Assembly (NCBI GenBank): GCA_030435675.1
Contig: CM059621.1
Span: forward strand, 9,176,001 to 9,240,000
From: Steinernema hermaphroditum
Taxonomy: Eukaryota; Nematoda; Chromadorea; Rhabditida; Steinernematidae
DNA length: 64,000 bases
Reading direction: 5' to 3'
The position numbers and the translations under genes are program-made. The notes below the pieces were generated by a model. The model was given only the letters and a program-made list of their open reading frames with translations. It was not told the origin of the DNA and did not search any database. Below are positions 47,695 through 58,773 of this stretch, piece by piece; the stretch's first letter is position 1; each line of letters starts with the position of its first letter.

Positions 47695-50600
47695 TTACTT
47701 CTTCTTTCGGAAGAGTTCCGGAGCGGACACACGAACCTTGCCCGGGATGTTGTGAGAGAGACGATCATCAGCAGATGCCAATGCCGCCATCAGCTTCAGT
47801 TCAGCGGAAGTGGCCATCTTGTCGCGCTAAAATGCAAATCAAGCTTACAAGGGACCGGTCAATCATGTAACGCTAAGATCGACGCGAGACTAGAGGCGAA
47901 CGGTAGGCCAAGGTGAGTGTATTAACTGTGCAAAATATTGGCTGCCCTCGCTCAGACACCAGCGAGAAAAAGAGGTCTAAAGTTATGGGTACTGGGGTAT
48001 ATGCGAGATTGGCGGCACGAGAAGCCATTGACAGTCTGGCGCAGTGGTATGTCGTCTGCCTACCATGTTTGCGGGGGTCACAGGTTCGAATCCCCGCACA
48101 ACTCATTCTTTTCCAATCAACTTCATAATGTATGAAAGGCCGTTAGCGCCCTTTTAACAGACACATACAACACAAAAAAACTGGCAACTGCTATATTCAA
48201 CGCAACATTCTGCGTGACATGAAGGTTCTACAGTGCAGTAAGGCACTTTGTTATAAATGAGCACTACTGTGAGTGGTTGTTTTTGCATAGAAAATGTTTG
48301 TCTTTACCTTTCATACGTTATAAAGTTGATTGGAAAAGAATGAGTTGTGCGGGGATTCAAACCGTGACCCCCGCAAACATGGTAGGTAGACGACATACCA
48401 CTGCGCCAGATTGACAATTGCATTTCGCGCCGCCATTCTCGCATATACCCCGATATCCATAACTTTAAACCTCTTTTTCTCGCTGGTGTCTGAACGAGGG
48501 CACCTAATATTTTGTACAGTTAATACACCCACCTTGGCCTACCGTTCGCCCCTAGTCTCGCGTCGATCTTAGCGTTACATTATTGACCGGTCCCCTGTTA
48601 GCTGAACGGTTTTTTTACATTCGTACCTGGAACAAGGACATTGCTGTTTTCACGGCTTTACTACGTTTTCCTGTTCCCGGTGTCAATTTAACCTGAAAAG
48701 TTCTGCACTGAAAGAGCAATGGCAGTGTCCACTACCTTGAATTTGAATCCATTCATAACCTGATACGGTGCTACCACCGCAACTACATTTAGAACTGTAT
48801 CCTCATCAACTGGCTTCCAAGTCAGAGAATTTAAGATTTTCTCTTCTTCGTCTTCCTTTTCGTCCTCTTCTTCGCCAACATCGTCTTCGGCAGCACCATC
48901 CTCGTCTTCTCGAGGGTTCTCTTCTTCAACGACCTCATCCACCTCTCCGACATCTTCGGCCTTCTTTTTGTCTTCTTTTCCGTCTTCATCTTTCTTGTCA
49001 GTTCGAGGTGCATATCTAAGACGCGCTTCTTCAGCGGCCGCTTCAGCCTGACGTTGACGGCGTTTACCCTTCAGTGCTGAAATGATTCAAAGGTTAGGAT
49101 CTGTGCCGAAACAAACTGCGTACTCTTGGGTTTATTCGCGGAAGCCAACAGCTCTATTCGCACAGCGCGCTCCTCGTCGTCTTGGTCCTTGTACTTCTTC
49201 CTGATCTTATCCATCTTGTGCTTCTGTCGCTTCGTCAAAGGTTTATCTGCTTGTCCTTCAATGTGTTGACTGTTATATGTATCATCCGGTAAGCAACCAA
49301 CCCATAGCAAGCTTCTTGCGTTCTTCGGCTTTTGCCTCCTCTTCTTCTTGGCGGAGTTTCTGAAGATACTGCTCTCGGGCGGTTGGCTGACGACGTCCTC
49401 CTTTTCCAGTTGAGGGACCGAGCTGAAGGATGGTGTACTCTTCGCCCTGGTCATCGTGACTGATCCGCGTCGCCGCCAGTCCAATCTCGATGTCCGGAAA
49501 GTCGGCGGGTTCACCATCACTGTCGCCAGAACCCTTCTCTTCTTCGTTATCCTCTTCGTCGGAGAGACTGTGTTCTACTTCGGTGTTCACGCTCATGGCG
49601 TCAAAAACGCTCTCGTTGGCCGACGCACACACTTTACGCTCTCCGCGGTGGCGCTCCAGGGAGTCTTCGTCGAGCTGGAACAACAGTCCAAAGCCCATTT
49701 GCATCTGGCTTCCGAGGAGGTAGTTCTTCTTGCCACGAATCATGAAGCTGCCAGTGGAAAGGTATTCTCCAGTTGGGGCTGTGCGGGTGACTTGATCATG
49801 ACGTACCCACCACGAGTTCACAACAACCTTGGCTTCCCAGGCAGTTGAATAACAAATGGCCATAGTTCCAGCTTCTTCAAGAGTCTTGGGTGAAATCGGC
49901 TCTTCACTGCGATGTCCCTTGTTTCTGACCACAACTGATGACGCTCCTCGAATGTCCGCATGGACGTAAACGTCTCCTGGTCGAAGATAGCGCTTCACTA
50001 GGAGCTCGTTCTGGTGAGCGTCGCGGCCTCCAACGACCAAGTAGTTTTCCGAGGATATGAACCAAAAGAACTTCTCGAACCACATTGGCTTCCTTTGCCG
50101 TACGAGAATGTCCACTTTTTGGCTGACCTACAAAAATGCAATGAACAGTTTGAAAGCCTTTGTCGGAGTACCTTGTCAAGAGCTTGCTTGGTTTTGGCCT
50201 GAGCGGACCGTAAAGCTTTTTCGGACGACTCAATCGTTTTCTGTTCCTTTATGAATGCCGCCTTCTTGTCAGTGAAGTATTTTCGAGAATTCTGGTATGC
50301 CGTTAGACTCAGGTCAATATCGACATCTAGACTATCTGCATCAGAATCGCCAGGATCTTCGAGTGAAAGGGTGATGTGATTCGAGCCGAGATCCATTTTT
50401 GCGATGGCTTGTGCAACAGGATCTCCTTGTTGCGCTGCTTTTCTGCGCATTTCGTCGATACCACTCCATGACAACTTGTTGGCAATTGCAGACCTGAATA
50501 TTTCCGTAGTTTCAGAGTTCGGTTATCCAGCAGATACTTACTGGATAACCATAATTGCTCTATCCACAAAGTCGATATTGGCGGCAATACGTCCGGCCTT

Positions 50601-51929
50601 CTCTTCTTGGTTAACTTGAGTCTGCCGGAGAGCTTCCACGCGTTTCAAATGATCCTTTTTCACGTTGTCAAGCTTTTTCAGAGCCTCGTGCTTGGCTTGC
50701 ACTGACTTTTGCTGTGCTTTCTGTTCTTCAATCTTTGAATAGAATTCGTCAACTGCATCACCAAATGATTCATATTCTTCGTATCCCATGGAAGCATCAG
50801 TGGATGTCGCAAATTGTTCGAATAGAATTGGGTGATACTCCTGAAGTTTCAGTCCATATTGAATCTGGGTGCTGCTATTGGACTAAAAATACCTCATACT
50901 TCTTAAGCTCTTCATCTTCTTCATGTCCCTTTTCTTTCTTGTAAATGACGAAACCTTTCTTCGAGTCCCTCACTTGATCTGTTAGCTTAGCTGCTTCGAG
51001 GAGACTGTTCTGGACTTTCGCAATAAACCTGTCGTCAACCTCATCGCTGGTCACCTAAATTTTGCATGTAACCCAGTTACCTACTTGGCTTTACCTGATA
51101 GTTAGGAGGAAATCCCGTTTTCACAAGACCGTGCTCTACAACAGGAGGCCCAAAGGGCGTTTTGGACGACAAAACACGCTTCAGCATGTCCTTTTTCTTT
51201 ACAGAACCCAGGATCTCTTGCAAAAGATCTCGTGTGGGCAAGTCTTCATACTGTCGAGCAATATCGACTGGATATCTACGAAAAATATGGTGAGATACGT
51301 AGCACTTTTTAGGTTACCTTTCTTTGACGGAAAACTTGACGTCGTTATCCTTATCTGTGCGCGGCCGCAATACATTGAGGATAACATAGTTATGATCTGT
51401 AAGAACAATGTTTCCACGATCGTAACTAAACAAACACATGCAGATGAAGAAATCTAGAGCACTTACAGCTCGACAATTACGTGACATGCACGAGTTTCCT
51501 CTCCAAACTGCATGTCAACCACGCGATCGACGCCCAGCTGCCTTATAGATTCCAATCGCTTCTGCTTGATGTGTTTTCGGAACTTCATGCTGAAGGACGA
51601 TGGAAACTGGGCTTTAGGCCAGTCGAATGATGTTCGATGGAGTCTTTTTCCGCACTCGAACAATATGACACACTTGTGTTCGGGCCTGAAAACAAGATTT
51701 ACAGTAGTCTTCGACCAGTTAGGTATGTACTAGTGCGATACAAGCACTGAAAAGAGCCCATACTGCATCCGATCTTGGACTACCGTAATGTCAAATGCAC
51801 TTACTTTTGAAGCTTGATCAGATATGTCTTGGAATCGATGTCGTAAACGTTCACAACCCGCATCCCGAGAGCCGACTGCAGATCGTTCACCGACGCCGCT
51901 ACATCGAGAGCAGAGAAACGGTTCTTCAT
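47695..51929 (-). CDS. NEMF/Rqc2 ribosome-quality-control factor
   Basis: Binds stalled 60S subunits, recruits Listerin and directs C-terminal tailing of nascent chains. Starts [30 protein letters not shown] (NFACT-N) and continues through [17 protein letters not shown]. After a central coiled coil comes the NFACT-R domain ([92 protein letters not shown]). Then follow acidic and Lys-rich stretches, [18 protein letters not shown] and the conserved terminus [20 protein letters not shown]. The stop TAA is at 47695-47697. The last intron (about 47827-48628) is about 800 bp, because the whole foldback element FB2 lies in it; the others are short. Divergent from ddi-1. A minus-strand AATAAA lies near 47640. 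Confidence 0.94.
48029..48112 (+). ncRNA. tRNA-like unit in FB2 left arm
   Basis: Box A TGGCGCAGTGG and a consensus box B GGTTCGAATCC, then CCCCGCAC and TTTT at 48109-48112. It is spaced like a tRNA gene, but the acceptor and T stems do not pair well, so a tRNA-derived Pol III unit is more likely than a tRNA. Confidence 0.5.
48334..48417 (-). ncRNA. tRNA-like unit in FB2 right arm
   Basis: Inverted copy of the unit at 48029. Box A is TGGCGCAGTGG and box B has one change (GGTTTGAATCC). The TTTT run after it is kept (48334-48337, complement). Confidence 0.45.
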
Positions 51930-52742
51930 CGCAGTACCTTAACAATTATGGACAATTGAATCGAAACGGCACATGAGAGGCATAAATTTCCGAGAGCTTC
52001 ACTCCTGGCGACCGGGAGGTTATAGTCTCCAGTCTACAAACGAGTCTCGTAGACAGACAGTCGTCTGACTTGTCCGGCAGACTGAGACAGAGCGCGCGAC
52101 AGACGATAAGTTCGTCTTTTGGCTTTTTGTGTGGACCTCGAAAGTGTGAACGAGTAGCACAGTCCAGGAGTTGGACTTCAGAGGTTGCACAAATCATATT
52201 TCAATGTCAGCAGTCTCTGGTTTCCATCCACTATTTTGAACGGAAGCGGTACTCCGTTTTGTCCGTTTATCCTTTGCCCTTCGTACTCAGCATATCATGC
52301 CGATAAGCCTCGTTTACGGCCACGTTTACGCATGAATTCAGGTCTCTCGAAAGCATACAATGGCTTTTCAACGAAAGCATACAATTCGAAATTTCGCAGA
52401 CCAGAAATTATAAAAGACCAGATCCCCGAGAACAGCTTGCGCTAATTTCACAAAAGTCGTTCAAAGCGGCTTTTCGCGAAAATGGATTCTACTTGAATTT
52501 AACTTTTTAATCTCCAAAAAGTACCGCCGCTGGGTGAAGCGCTGCAGGGGTCGCGATGTGGGACGAGCCTCTGCAGCTATCAAAACTCGGGTTGTCATCG
52601 TTTTCTTGGCCCAGTGCCTGATTTTCTCGTCGTAATGGTTCATTCGCGTCATCTGACATCTTTTCACGGGCGTGCTGTTCGGAATTCTTTTATGAAAAGC
52701 GACTTCTTCCATTACAGGTTCCTCTCTACTCCGCCATCCGTC
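51930..52742. promoter_or_regulatory. Divergent promoter region of NEMF and ddi-1
   Basis: About 810 bp between divergent start codons. CGAAAGCATACAAT is repeated near 52348 and 52372. TTACAG at about 52713-52718 is a candidate trans-splice acceptor for ddi-1. The 83-codon minus ORF at 52461-52712 has no recognisable feature. Confidence 0.45.
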
Positions 52743-54248
52743 ATGATTATCACTTTTATGGCCGGAGAGGATATGTCATCGACAGACGTGAGCCCGCAGA
52801 TGGAGATCGAGAATCTGCTGGCACTGATTCAAGTCGAATTGCCGATATTGGCGCAGTTCGCCGTGGATAAGCTTCATCTCGTCCACAACGGCACGAAATA
52901 TGCCACTGGAACCATTCTCAAGAAGACAATCGAAGTAATTCTGAGCTGCTTATTCTGCTAATGTTCGTTTATTTCAGGAGATGGCGTTCCAGGACGGCGA
53001 CCTCATTTACGTGATGCCGATGCCCAAAGAACTTGCCAAACCAACCGGTTCCGGCCCAGGTCCTTTACCGCAGGCTAAGGCGCAAAGAGTTTCTCAGCTG
53101 ATCTCATCCATCAAAGTTAGTGCTCGACCTTCGTCAAGCCATACTATCCCGCAATATCCTCCAAACGTTCCGCTCCGTGGCCGTGTTCAGTTTAAGGACG
53201 AAGCCCTCTATCGCGAGAACATGGTTTCGCTTTTCTCGCGACTGAATGACCCCACAAAGGAGCACATCCGGGAGTATATGCGCACGGAATCTAAAGCAAT
53301 CTATGATGCTTGGGAAAAGAATCCAACTGATTTCGGTTTGTGATCGAACGGCTATGGCTAAGAGTTGTTAATAACTTTATTTTAGAAGCCTTCTATAAAG
53401 AATGTCTTGTTTATCGTTTGGAAGATGTTCGTCGTGCACAACTTGCGATGACTGACCCAACCAGCGCTGAAGGCCAGAAGTACATTGCTGACATGATTCG
53501 AAAGCAAAATATCGAGCATACTGAAAACTTTGCCAAAGAACACATGCCCGAAAACAAAGGGTCGAGATGCTTGCTTTACGTCAAGTTGAATATCAACGGC
53601 TGCGAAGTCCAGGCCTTCATCGATTCTGGAGCCCAGGTGCGCAGAGTTTACTCACAAGGTGCAACGTGATATCCTTTGCAGATTTCGCTGATGTCGGAGC
53701 ATTGCGCTAAGCGGTGCAACCTGGAGAGGTTGATTGACTACCGTTACAAAGGACGCGCGAGTGGCATTGGAGGAGAAGCAAGGTTCCTCGGGAAACTTCA
53801 TTCCGGTAAGCGCACACCTTCAAAACCGTCGTATAGGTTTTGTTTAGTGGAAGTCAAGACCAGTAATGACCACAAATTCCCGTGCATGTTCGAAGTCAAC
53901 AGGGACCGTAAGGTCGATTTGCTGATCGGGTTGGATCTTCTCAAGCGTCATCACTGTGTCATTGATCTGGGAAAGATGATTTTGCGCTTTGGCGACGGCA
54001 CAGAAGTTCCCTTCCTAGAGGATAAAGAAGTCGAGAGATACATGGTGTCCATTGGATTAATCGACGACTTGATCGACACCGATAGGCTGGCGGAACTGGT
54101 GGAACTCGGTTTTGACTCGCGTGAAGCTGCCCAGGAGTTGCTGGCGTGCGATAACGACGTACTGATGGCTTCGGCAAGCCTCTTCGCACGTCGTGAGGAG
54201 AAAAAGAAGGCAGAAGGAGAAGGTGGTGGAACTCCCATGGACCAATAG
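52743..54248 (+). CDS. ddi-1: DDI1 ubiquitin-dependent aspartic protease (UBL-RVP-UBA)
   Basis: Proteasome shuttle and retroviral-like aspartyl protease; in C. elegans it processes SKN-1A/NRF1. An N-terminal ubiquitin-like domain (MIITFMAGEDMSS...ILKKTIEEMAFQDGDLIYV) is followed by a linker and the helical part (DVRRAQLAMTDPTSAEGQKYIADMIRKQNIEHT). The protease domain has catalytic FIDSGAQ (DSGA) and DLLIGLDLLKRHHCVIDL. A C-terminal UBA-like domain (RLAELVELGFDSREAAQELLACDNDVLMASASLF) is present, as in nematode and yeast forms. Exons start at 52743 (to 52934) and 52978; three further short introns lie at about 53334-53384, 53638-53681 and 53806-53848. Stop TAG at 54246-54248. The protein looks intact. 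Confidence 0.95.
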
Positions 54249-54607
54249 GCTCAAAACTGCACTGTGTATATTGATGGTGATCTTATGTAATGTGTACAAA
54301 TCCATGAAGAAGTACATGCTTAATGTCGTACCCGTCCATATTGTATCTTATACGCCTGGCGGTTCTGGGGTACTTACAAGGGAACCACCTAAAGTGATAC
54401 GCGCCGATCGGACTGCGGTGCGGGGGAACGAATAGAGGGTGGGCTGGGGAGTCAAACGCGCATAAACTCAGCGGCCCGAAATTAATACACCCACCCAAAA
54501 CATGGCCACGAAGTTGCAAAAATTCACAGCACTCGATACTATTGGGTTGATCCATGAAAAATGGCCGATTTTTTATGTAACAGTTTATTAACATATATGC
54601 ATGCATA

Positions 54608-54883
54608 TTACTCGAGGTAATATGCACCGTTTGAATGAACAACTTGTGCCCATTTTTCGGGCAGGAGCCGGATGCCGCGCTCGTAGAAAATCCGGGGTTT
54701 AGAGTCGAAAAACGTTTGGATCCATTTTTTGACCTCTTCGTCGGAGTCGAAGTGTTTCTGGACGAGGTCGTTGGACATTGCCCGGAACAAGTGGTAATCG
54801 GATGGAGCGAGGTCTCCACTATTGTATTCGTCAAAAATCTCTCGCAAAGCTCCCGCCACGAAAATTTTGCGCGCGTATTTCAC
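54608..54883 (-). pseudogene. Tc1/mariner-type (mariner) transposase fragment, C-terminal
   Basis: Encodes the end of a mariner transposase: DLAPSDYHLFRAMSNDLVQKHFDSDEEVKKWIQTFF, then FYERGIRLLPEKWAQVVHSNGAYYLE and stop. The third catalytic Asp region (DLAPSDYHLF) is present, but the upstream catalytic core and DNA-binding domain are missing. Just upstream of the fragment on the minus strand (about 54852-54915 here) a 30-bp unit containing GAAAATTTTGCGCGCG is duplicated in tandem. Confidence 0.85.
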
Positions 54884-55574
54884 GCGCCACGAAAATTTTG
54901 CGCGCGCATTTCACGCGCCAAAAAGTTTACAATGGGAAATGCTCAAAATCATAGTAATCCGATTTTTTCTCGTTTCTGACGCGATTTCTCCAAATTCCAT
55001 TAACGGACGACATAGTGTTTTTTGCGAGAGATTTTTGACGAATACAATATGTCTCTGGCGATGCTAGGCTTTGAGTTTTTTTTGCAGTTTTTCAGTGAAT
55101 TTTTGCCGATTTTGTAACCAGCAATGTTGTCAGTTCGAGTTTCCTAAAACTTTACAGTTTTTTTCGCCCACTTCAGCCATTTACATGAGCGCCAACCTTG
55201 CCGCCCGCAGGGCTATGGTGTCTTGCCGCCCGCAAGGCTACAGTTTTTTGGCCCCAACTTCAGACCTTTGCATGAGCACCAATCTTGCCGCCCGCAGGGC
55301 TATGGGCTATTTAGCTTTTAGTACCTGGAGGCAGTCAGCCTCCAGGTACTAAAAGGTACTAACAGGTCTTTCATTTGTGTTCCCAGCGATCGGTCGGGTC
55401 GTCCACTCGCTCTCTCTGAGGCTGTCTGAGCGGAATGAGTTGAGTAAGCGGTTGTTCTCGGCCGTCGTTGTTGGCACAATGATCGCCCCGTTCCAATCCG
55501 TCGTGGCTGGCGTGAAACGTAAGCCGAATTATATCTCGCCAAGAAGACCGTCAACATCGCCGGTTCCAGGACAT
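54884..55574. repeat. Repeat-derived stretch with hairpin
   Basis: CTTGCCGCCCGCAGGGCTATGG is imperfectly repeated three times at 55195-55312. TTTTAGTACCTGGAGGC (55316-55332) and its exact reverse complement (55338-55354) form a 17-bp stem with a 5-nt loop. No gene is seen; ORFs here are repeat artefacts. Confidence 0.55.
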
Positions 55575-57663
55575 AATGGCCAAAAAAAATGGCCAAAAAA
55601 ATGGCCAAAAAAATGGCCAATTGACAGAATGGCCAATTGACAAAATGGCCAAAATCCCCGAAAACTCTTTTAAATTTCTGGGTGGTCCTAACACGACAAG
55701 GAAAAGTAGACTGTCGACGGTGGGTCGTGATTCCATCTGATGGGCTTGAGGGCCATTCGTCGCTAGAATTTTGAGACTTAGGAGATGGAAGAACACGAAG
55801 AGCATGACTTGAGTCTGCGGCTGACTGATCTAAGTGTCACGTGCGATGAGCTGCACGATGCAAGCGTCCAAGTCAGTTTTTTACATACTGTTCTTGCATT
55901 TCAAGGCGGATATGTTTAGGAAGTCAGAGCCGAAAAGCGTCGTCATGATGCAGATGCTGTGGGAAGCTCTCCTCCACGAAAGATTACAGCATCCACAGAA
56001 CGCGTGCGTGCTATTGAGGTGCATGAGTAAGTGTGCTGCGCATGTTCAGTAATCAAAATCAATCGAACTTTGCAGATCATCTGAAGATGACGGATACAAC
56101 TCTGAAATTCCAGCTGAAGCGACACAAGAATCGGCAGATAAGTTCAGCAGCGATGAATGGAACGGTTTGGAGAACGACTTACCCTTGGAAGATGACACGT
56201 CTCCATCGCACATTGGCAAAAAAGTCGAATTTACAGTGTCTCAGAAAGGAAAGCGTCTGGCGAATTTTCTCGGCTACGAGTTCCAAAGACACAGCGCGAT
56301 TAATTCCTCTATTTATTGGCGCTGCAACCGTAGAACGGACCTCAATTGTCCGGCCAAGATCGTTACTAACAAAGGTAAGCAACCATGGAAAACTATTCAG
56401 AATTCGTTTCAGATGGTTTCATAACAAAGATTAGCAACAACGTGCACCCGGAACACTTGCTTTCCTCGACCCGACGCATCGCCCGAGAAGCCACTACGCT
56501 CATGAAACAAACGGCCATACAACAACCTACGATGCCGACGGATCAGGTGGTCACAATGATTCGACATGACATTCATCCTGCGGCGAGAGCACTGATCGGA
56601 ACCACGCTTGCGTTAGGACGTACAGTTCGAAGACGCCGAGCTGCAGCTCTTGACCTAACGAAGCTTCCGAGTGTCAAATCCCTTATGGAATTGCGAATTC
56701 CAAGGCGCTTTAGATGTTATAAACAGAATGGTAAGTGATTAATTTACATCCAATTCATTCACTGCACTCTAGACCTGGTGAGAAATAGGAAGCTGGACAA
56801 ACAGTTCCTACTGTTTGACAGCGGTGCCGCTGCTGGAAACCAGCGCTTTTTGATATTCGGGTCAGACAAATGCCTCGATCAGCTAAGCACCTCAAAGGAG
56901 ATTTTCGCTGATGGGACTTTCGCTGTTGTTCCAGCTCTTTTTAAACAGCTGTATACCCTCCACTATCGGGTTGGCGAAAGCCGGACAACTATGCCAGCTC
57001 TGTACTGCCTGCTCCCAAATAAAAAGAAGGAAACGTACATCAGCCTTCTTGGTGCCGTTCAACGCTTAGCTCCTTCGTTTAATTCATCTAGTGTAATGGT
57101 TGGTAAGTATCTTCGATGAAAGGTTCGCGAATGCATTGTCGTCATTACAGATTATGAATTTGGTGCCATGAGTGCTTTCGAAGAAGTCTTCCCGCAAATT
57201 CGTGTCTCGGGTTGTTTCTTCCATCTTGCACAAAGTCAAAGGAAGCGATTAAAAGACGTACGTAATTTCATGTGAAGATATGGAGGTACTTATAAACTTT
57301 AGGGACTCAAGCTGGCTATTCGCAATGATGCAAACCTCGATCTTCAAGTGAGGATGGTCCGAGCTATGGCGCTAGTTCCGAAAACGCACGTTATGGAGGT
57401 TTGGGGAGAGCTGACAGCGGAGCTGGACCCGAGACTGGACTCCATGCGCAAGTGGTTCGAAGAAACCTATGTGGGCCGCCTCCCGCTGCGTGGTGCGAAC
57501 CGCCCTCTCTTCTCCCACGACAAGTGGAGTGTCTTTGATCGTTTGATGTCTGATCAACCGCGTACAAATAATTCGGTCGAGGCGTATCTGAATTCCGCTG
57601 TGTATCTGAAAACAGCGCATTTTTTTGGCCATTTTTTTTGGCCATTTTTTTTTGGCCATTTTG
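55575..57663 (+). mobile_element. Second MULE, ends made of GGCCAAAAAAAT tandem units
   Basis: Left end 55575-55655 is a tandem run of ATGGCCAAAAAAA-type units, with a later ATGGCCAATTGACA variant. The right end 57619-57663 has the same unit inverted (TTTTTTTGGCCAT three times). Between them lies a FLYWCH/MULE transposase gene. No target duplication could be recognised, so the outer edges are approximate. Confidence 0.65.
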
Positions 57664-57710
57664 ACCGTCTCCCACATCGCCCGACCACCTGCGCCGTCCA
57701 CTCAAGCTGA
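55785..57710 (+). CDS. FLYWCH-MULE transposase (second element)
   Basis: Starts MEEHEEHDLSLRLTD. Introns at about 55876-55921, 56029-56082, 56374-56434, 56731-56773, 57102-57150 and 57259-57301 join open frames. The FLYWCH finger is NFLGYEFQRHSAINSSIYWRCNRR followed by CPAKIV. MULE catalytic motifs: FADGTFAVVPALFKQLYTLH, DYEFGAMSAFEEVFPQIRVSGCFFHLAQS, and RTNNSVEAYLN with the third acidic residue. Unlike the first MULE, the frame then runs straight into the terminal repeat, which would code for a Phe/His/Trp-rich tail (GHFFWPFFFGHF) before TGA at 57708-57710, so the usual C-terminal helical part is lost. It may therefore be inactive, although the three acidic residues are present. Confidence 0.75.
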
Positions 57711-58042
57711 AGAATCTCCCCAACTCCGAAGTCTGCTCCGTCAACCGCACCGAAGACGGGACTCCACGTCGCCTGTTATGCTCCACCACCGCGCATGTTC
57801 TGCATACAGCCTCTTTGTCGCTTCGAAGCCCGCGCACATTGATGGGATAGCTGTCTTCAATTCGGACGTCGCGCTCTGCGCCGAAGAAAGAAGATCAGCA
57901 GCTACTACGGTGATATACGGTTCTCCTTTGGGCATTATGAGATATCTTGCATGACGAATGTCATTGATTCAAGAGTAAATGTAATGTAATATGTACCTGG
58001 AGGGCGCGAATTCGCGCGCAGCCGCGTTTATTGTCTTTAATC
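57711..58042. other. Spacer within the transposon cluster
   Basis: No gene recognised. GCGCGAATTCGCGC (about 58004-58017) is a perfect palindrome. A TACGGTGATATACGG pair occurs near 57907. Confidence 0.4.
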
Positions 58043-58773
58043 AACATCCGTTACATGTTTTGCGCGTTACTCTGACTTATTTTACCTTTACTGCAACTGA
58101 ATTAATGTCGGACACTCACTCGTGTCGCGGTGGCGAGCGGTCGGTCCCTCCGATCGCTCTCTGAGCGTCGGGTTGGTCAGACAGCAAACCCTGTGGCAGT
58201 TGTGAGTGTTCCGGCTTCCAGAGGGAATTGGGACACCCGGGAGCCGCAGTCCCACCACCGCTGACAACAAGATGTCCAACGCCAGAAATCCGACGCCCGA
58301 CGCTGCGTGAGATGTCATCCCGAAGGTCGCCGACGCTCTGACGACACCAACACTGAGGAAGACGCAACCCCCGAACCACGGACTCATCTCTCCGTAGCAG
58401 ATGCGAGCTCAAAAGCCTCCTCTGACGCAGAAGCCTCCTCAAACGCCCCGAGAAGAAGAAGTTCGGCCGCCATTTCCGGAGTTTGGCCGATTCCCAGATG
58501 CCCCCTAAAGCGCGCCGTCTCCCACCGGTTCAACATCAACGCCGCGCCAGGAATGAAGCCGTCTATAAGTGATATCCTCTGATGTCTATTAATCGGTGTC
58601 ATGCAAGGCGTAACGCCTTTGATTCATGAAGTAATATCGTGAATTAATGTCCATCGTCATTAGAGGATATGGATAATTTCCGGTCCTAAAGGAAATGATC
58701 GTGTTTTCCTGCATGCGTGGAGTAGACTGTGGGAAAATAATCAGAGTAACGCGCAAAACATGTAAGAGATGTT
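58043..58773. repeat. 0.5-kb dispersed repeat, copy B, inside a short inverted repeat
   Basis: The core, about 58100-58650, is the inverted homologue of 15253-15784, roughly 75-80% alike by eye. Outside it, about 40 bp at 58043-58083 and 58735-58773 are inverted copies of each other (shared AGAGTAACGCGCAAAACATG). Copy A lacks these arms, so copy B may have inserted inside, or been captured by, another inverted-repeat element. Confidence 0.6.

Larger units (their letters stand above)
47848..48597. mobile_element. Foldback element FB2 (CAAGGG family) inside the last NEMF intron
   Basis: 750 bp with inverted arms of about 290 bp. Left end CAAGGGACCGGTCAAT, right end the reverse complement of CAGGGGACCGGTCAAT. 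Matching TTA lies outside both ends (47845-47847, 48598-48600). Each arm carries a tRNA-like unit. It shares an arm segment (GAGACTAG, ACTGTGCAAAATATTGGCTG) with FB1. No protein is encoded. Confidence 0.85.

Noticed and set aside
48029..48102. Functional tRNA gene
   Set aside because: Boxes A and B are good, but the acceptor and T stems do not pair properly, and a mirrored copy lies in the other foldback arm; a tRNA-derived unit fits better.
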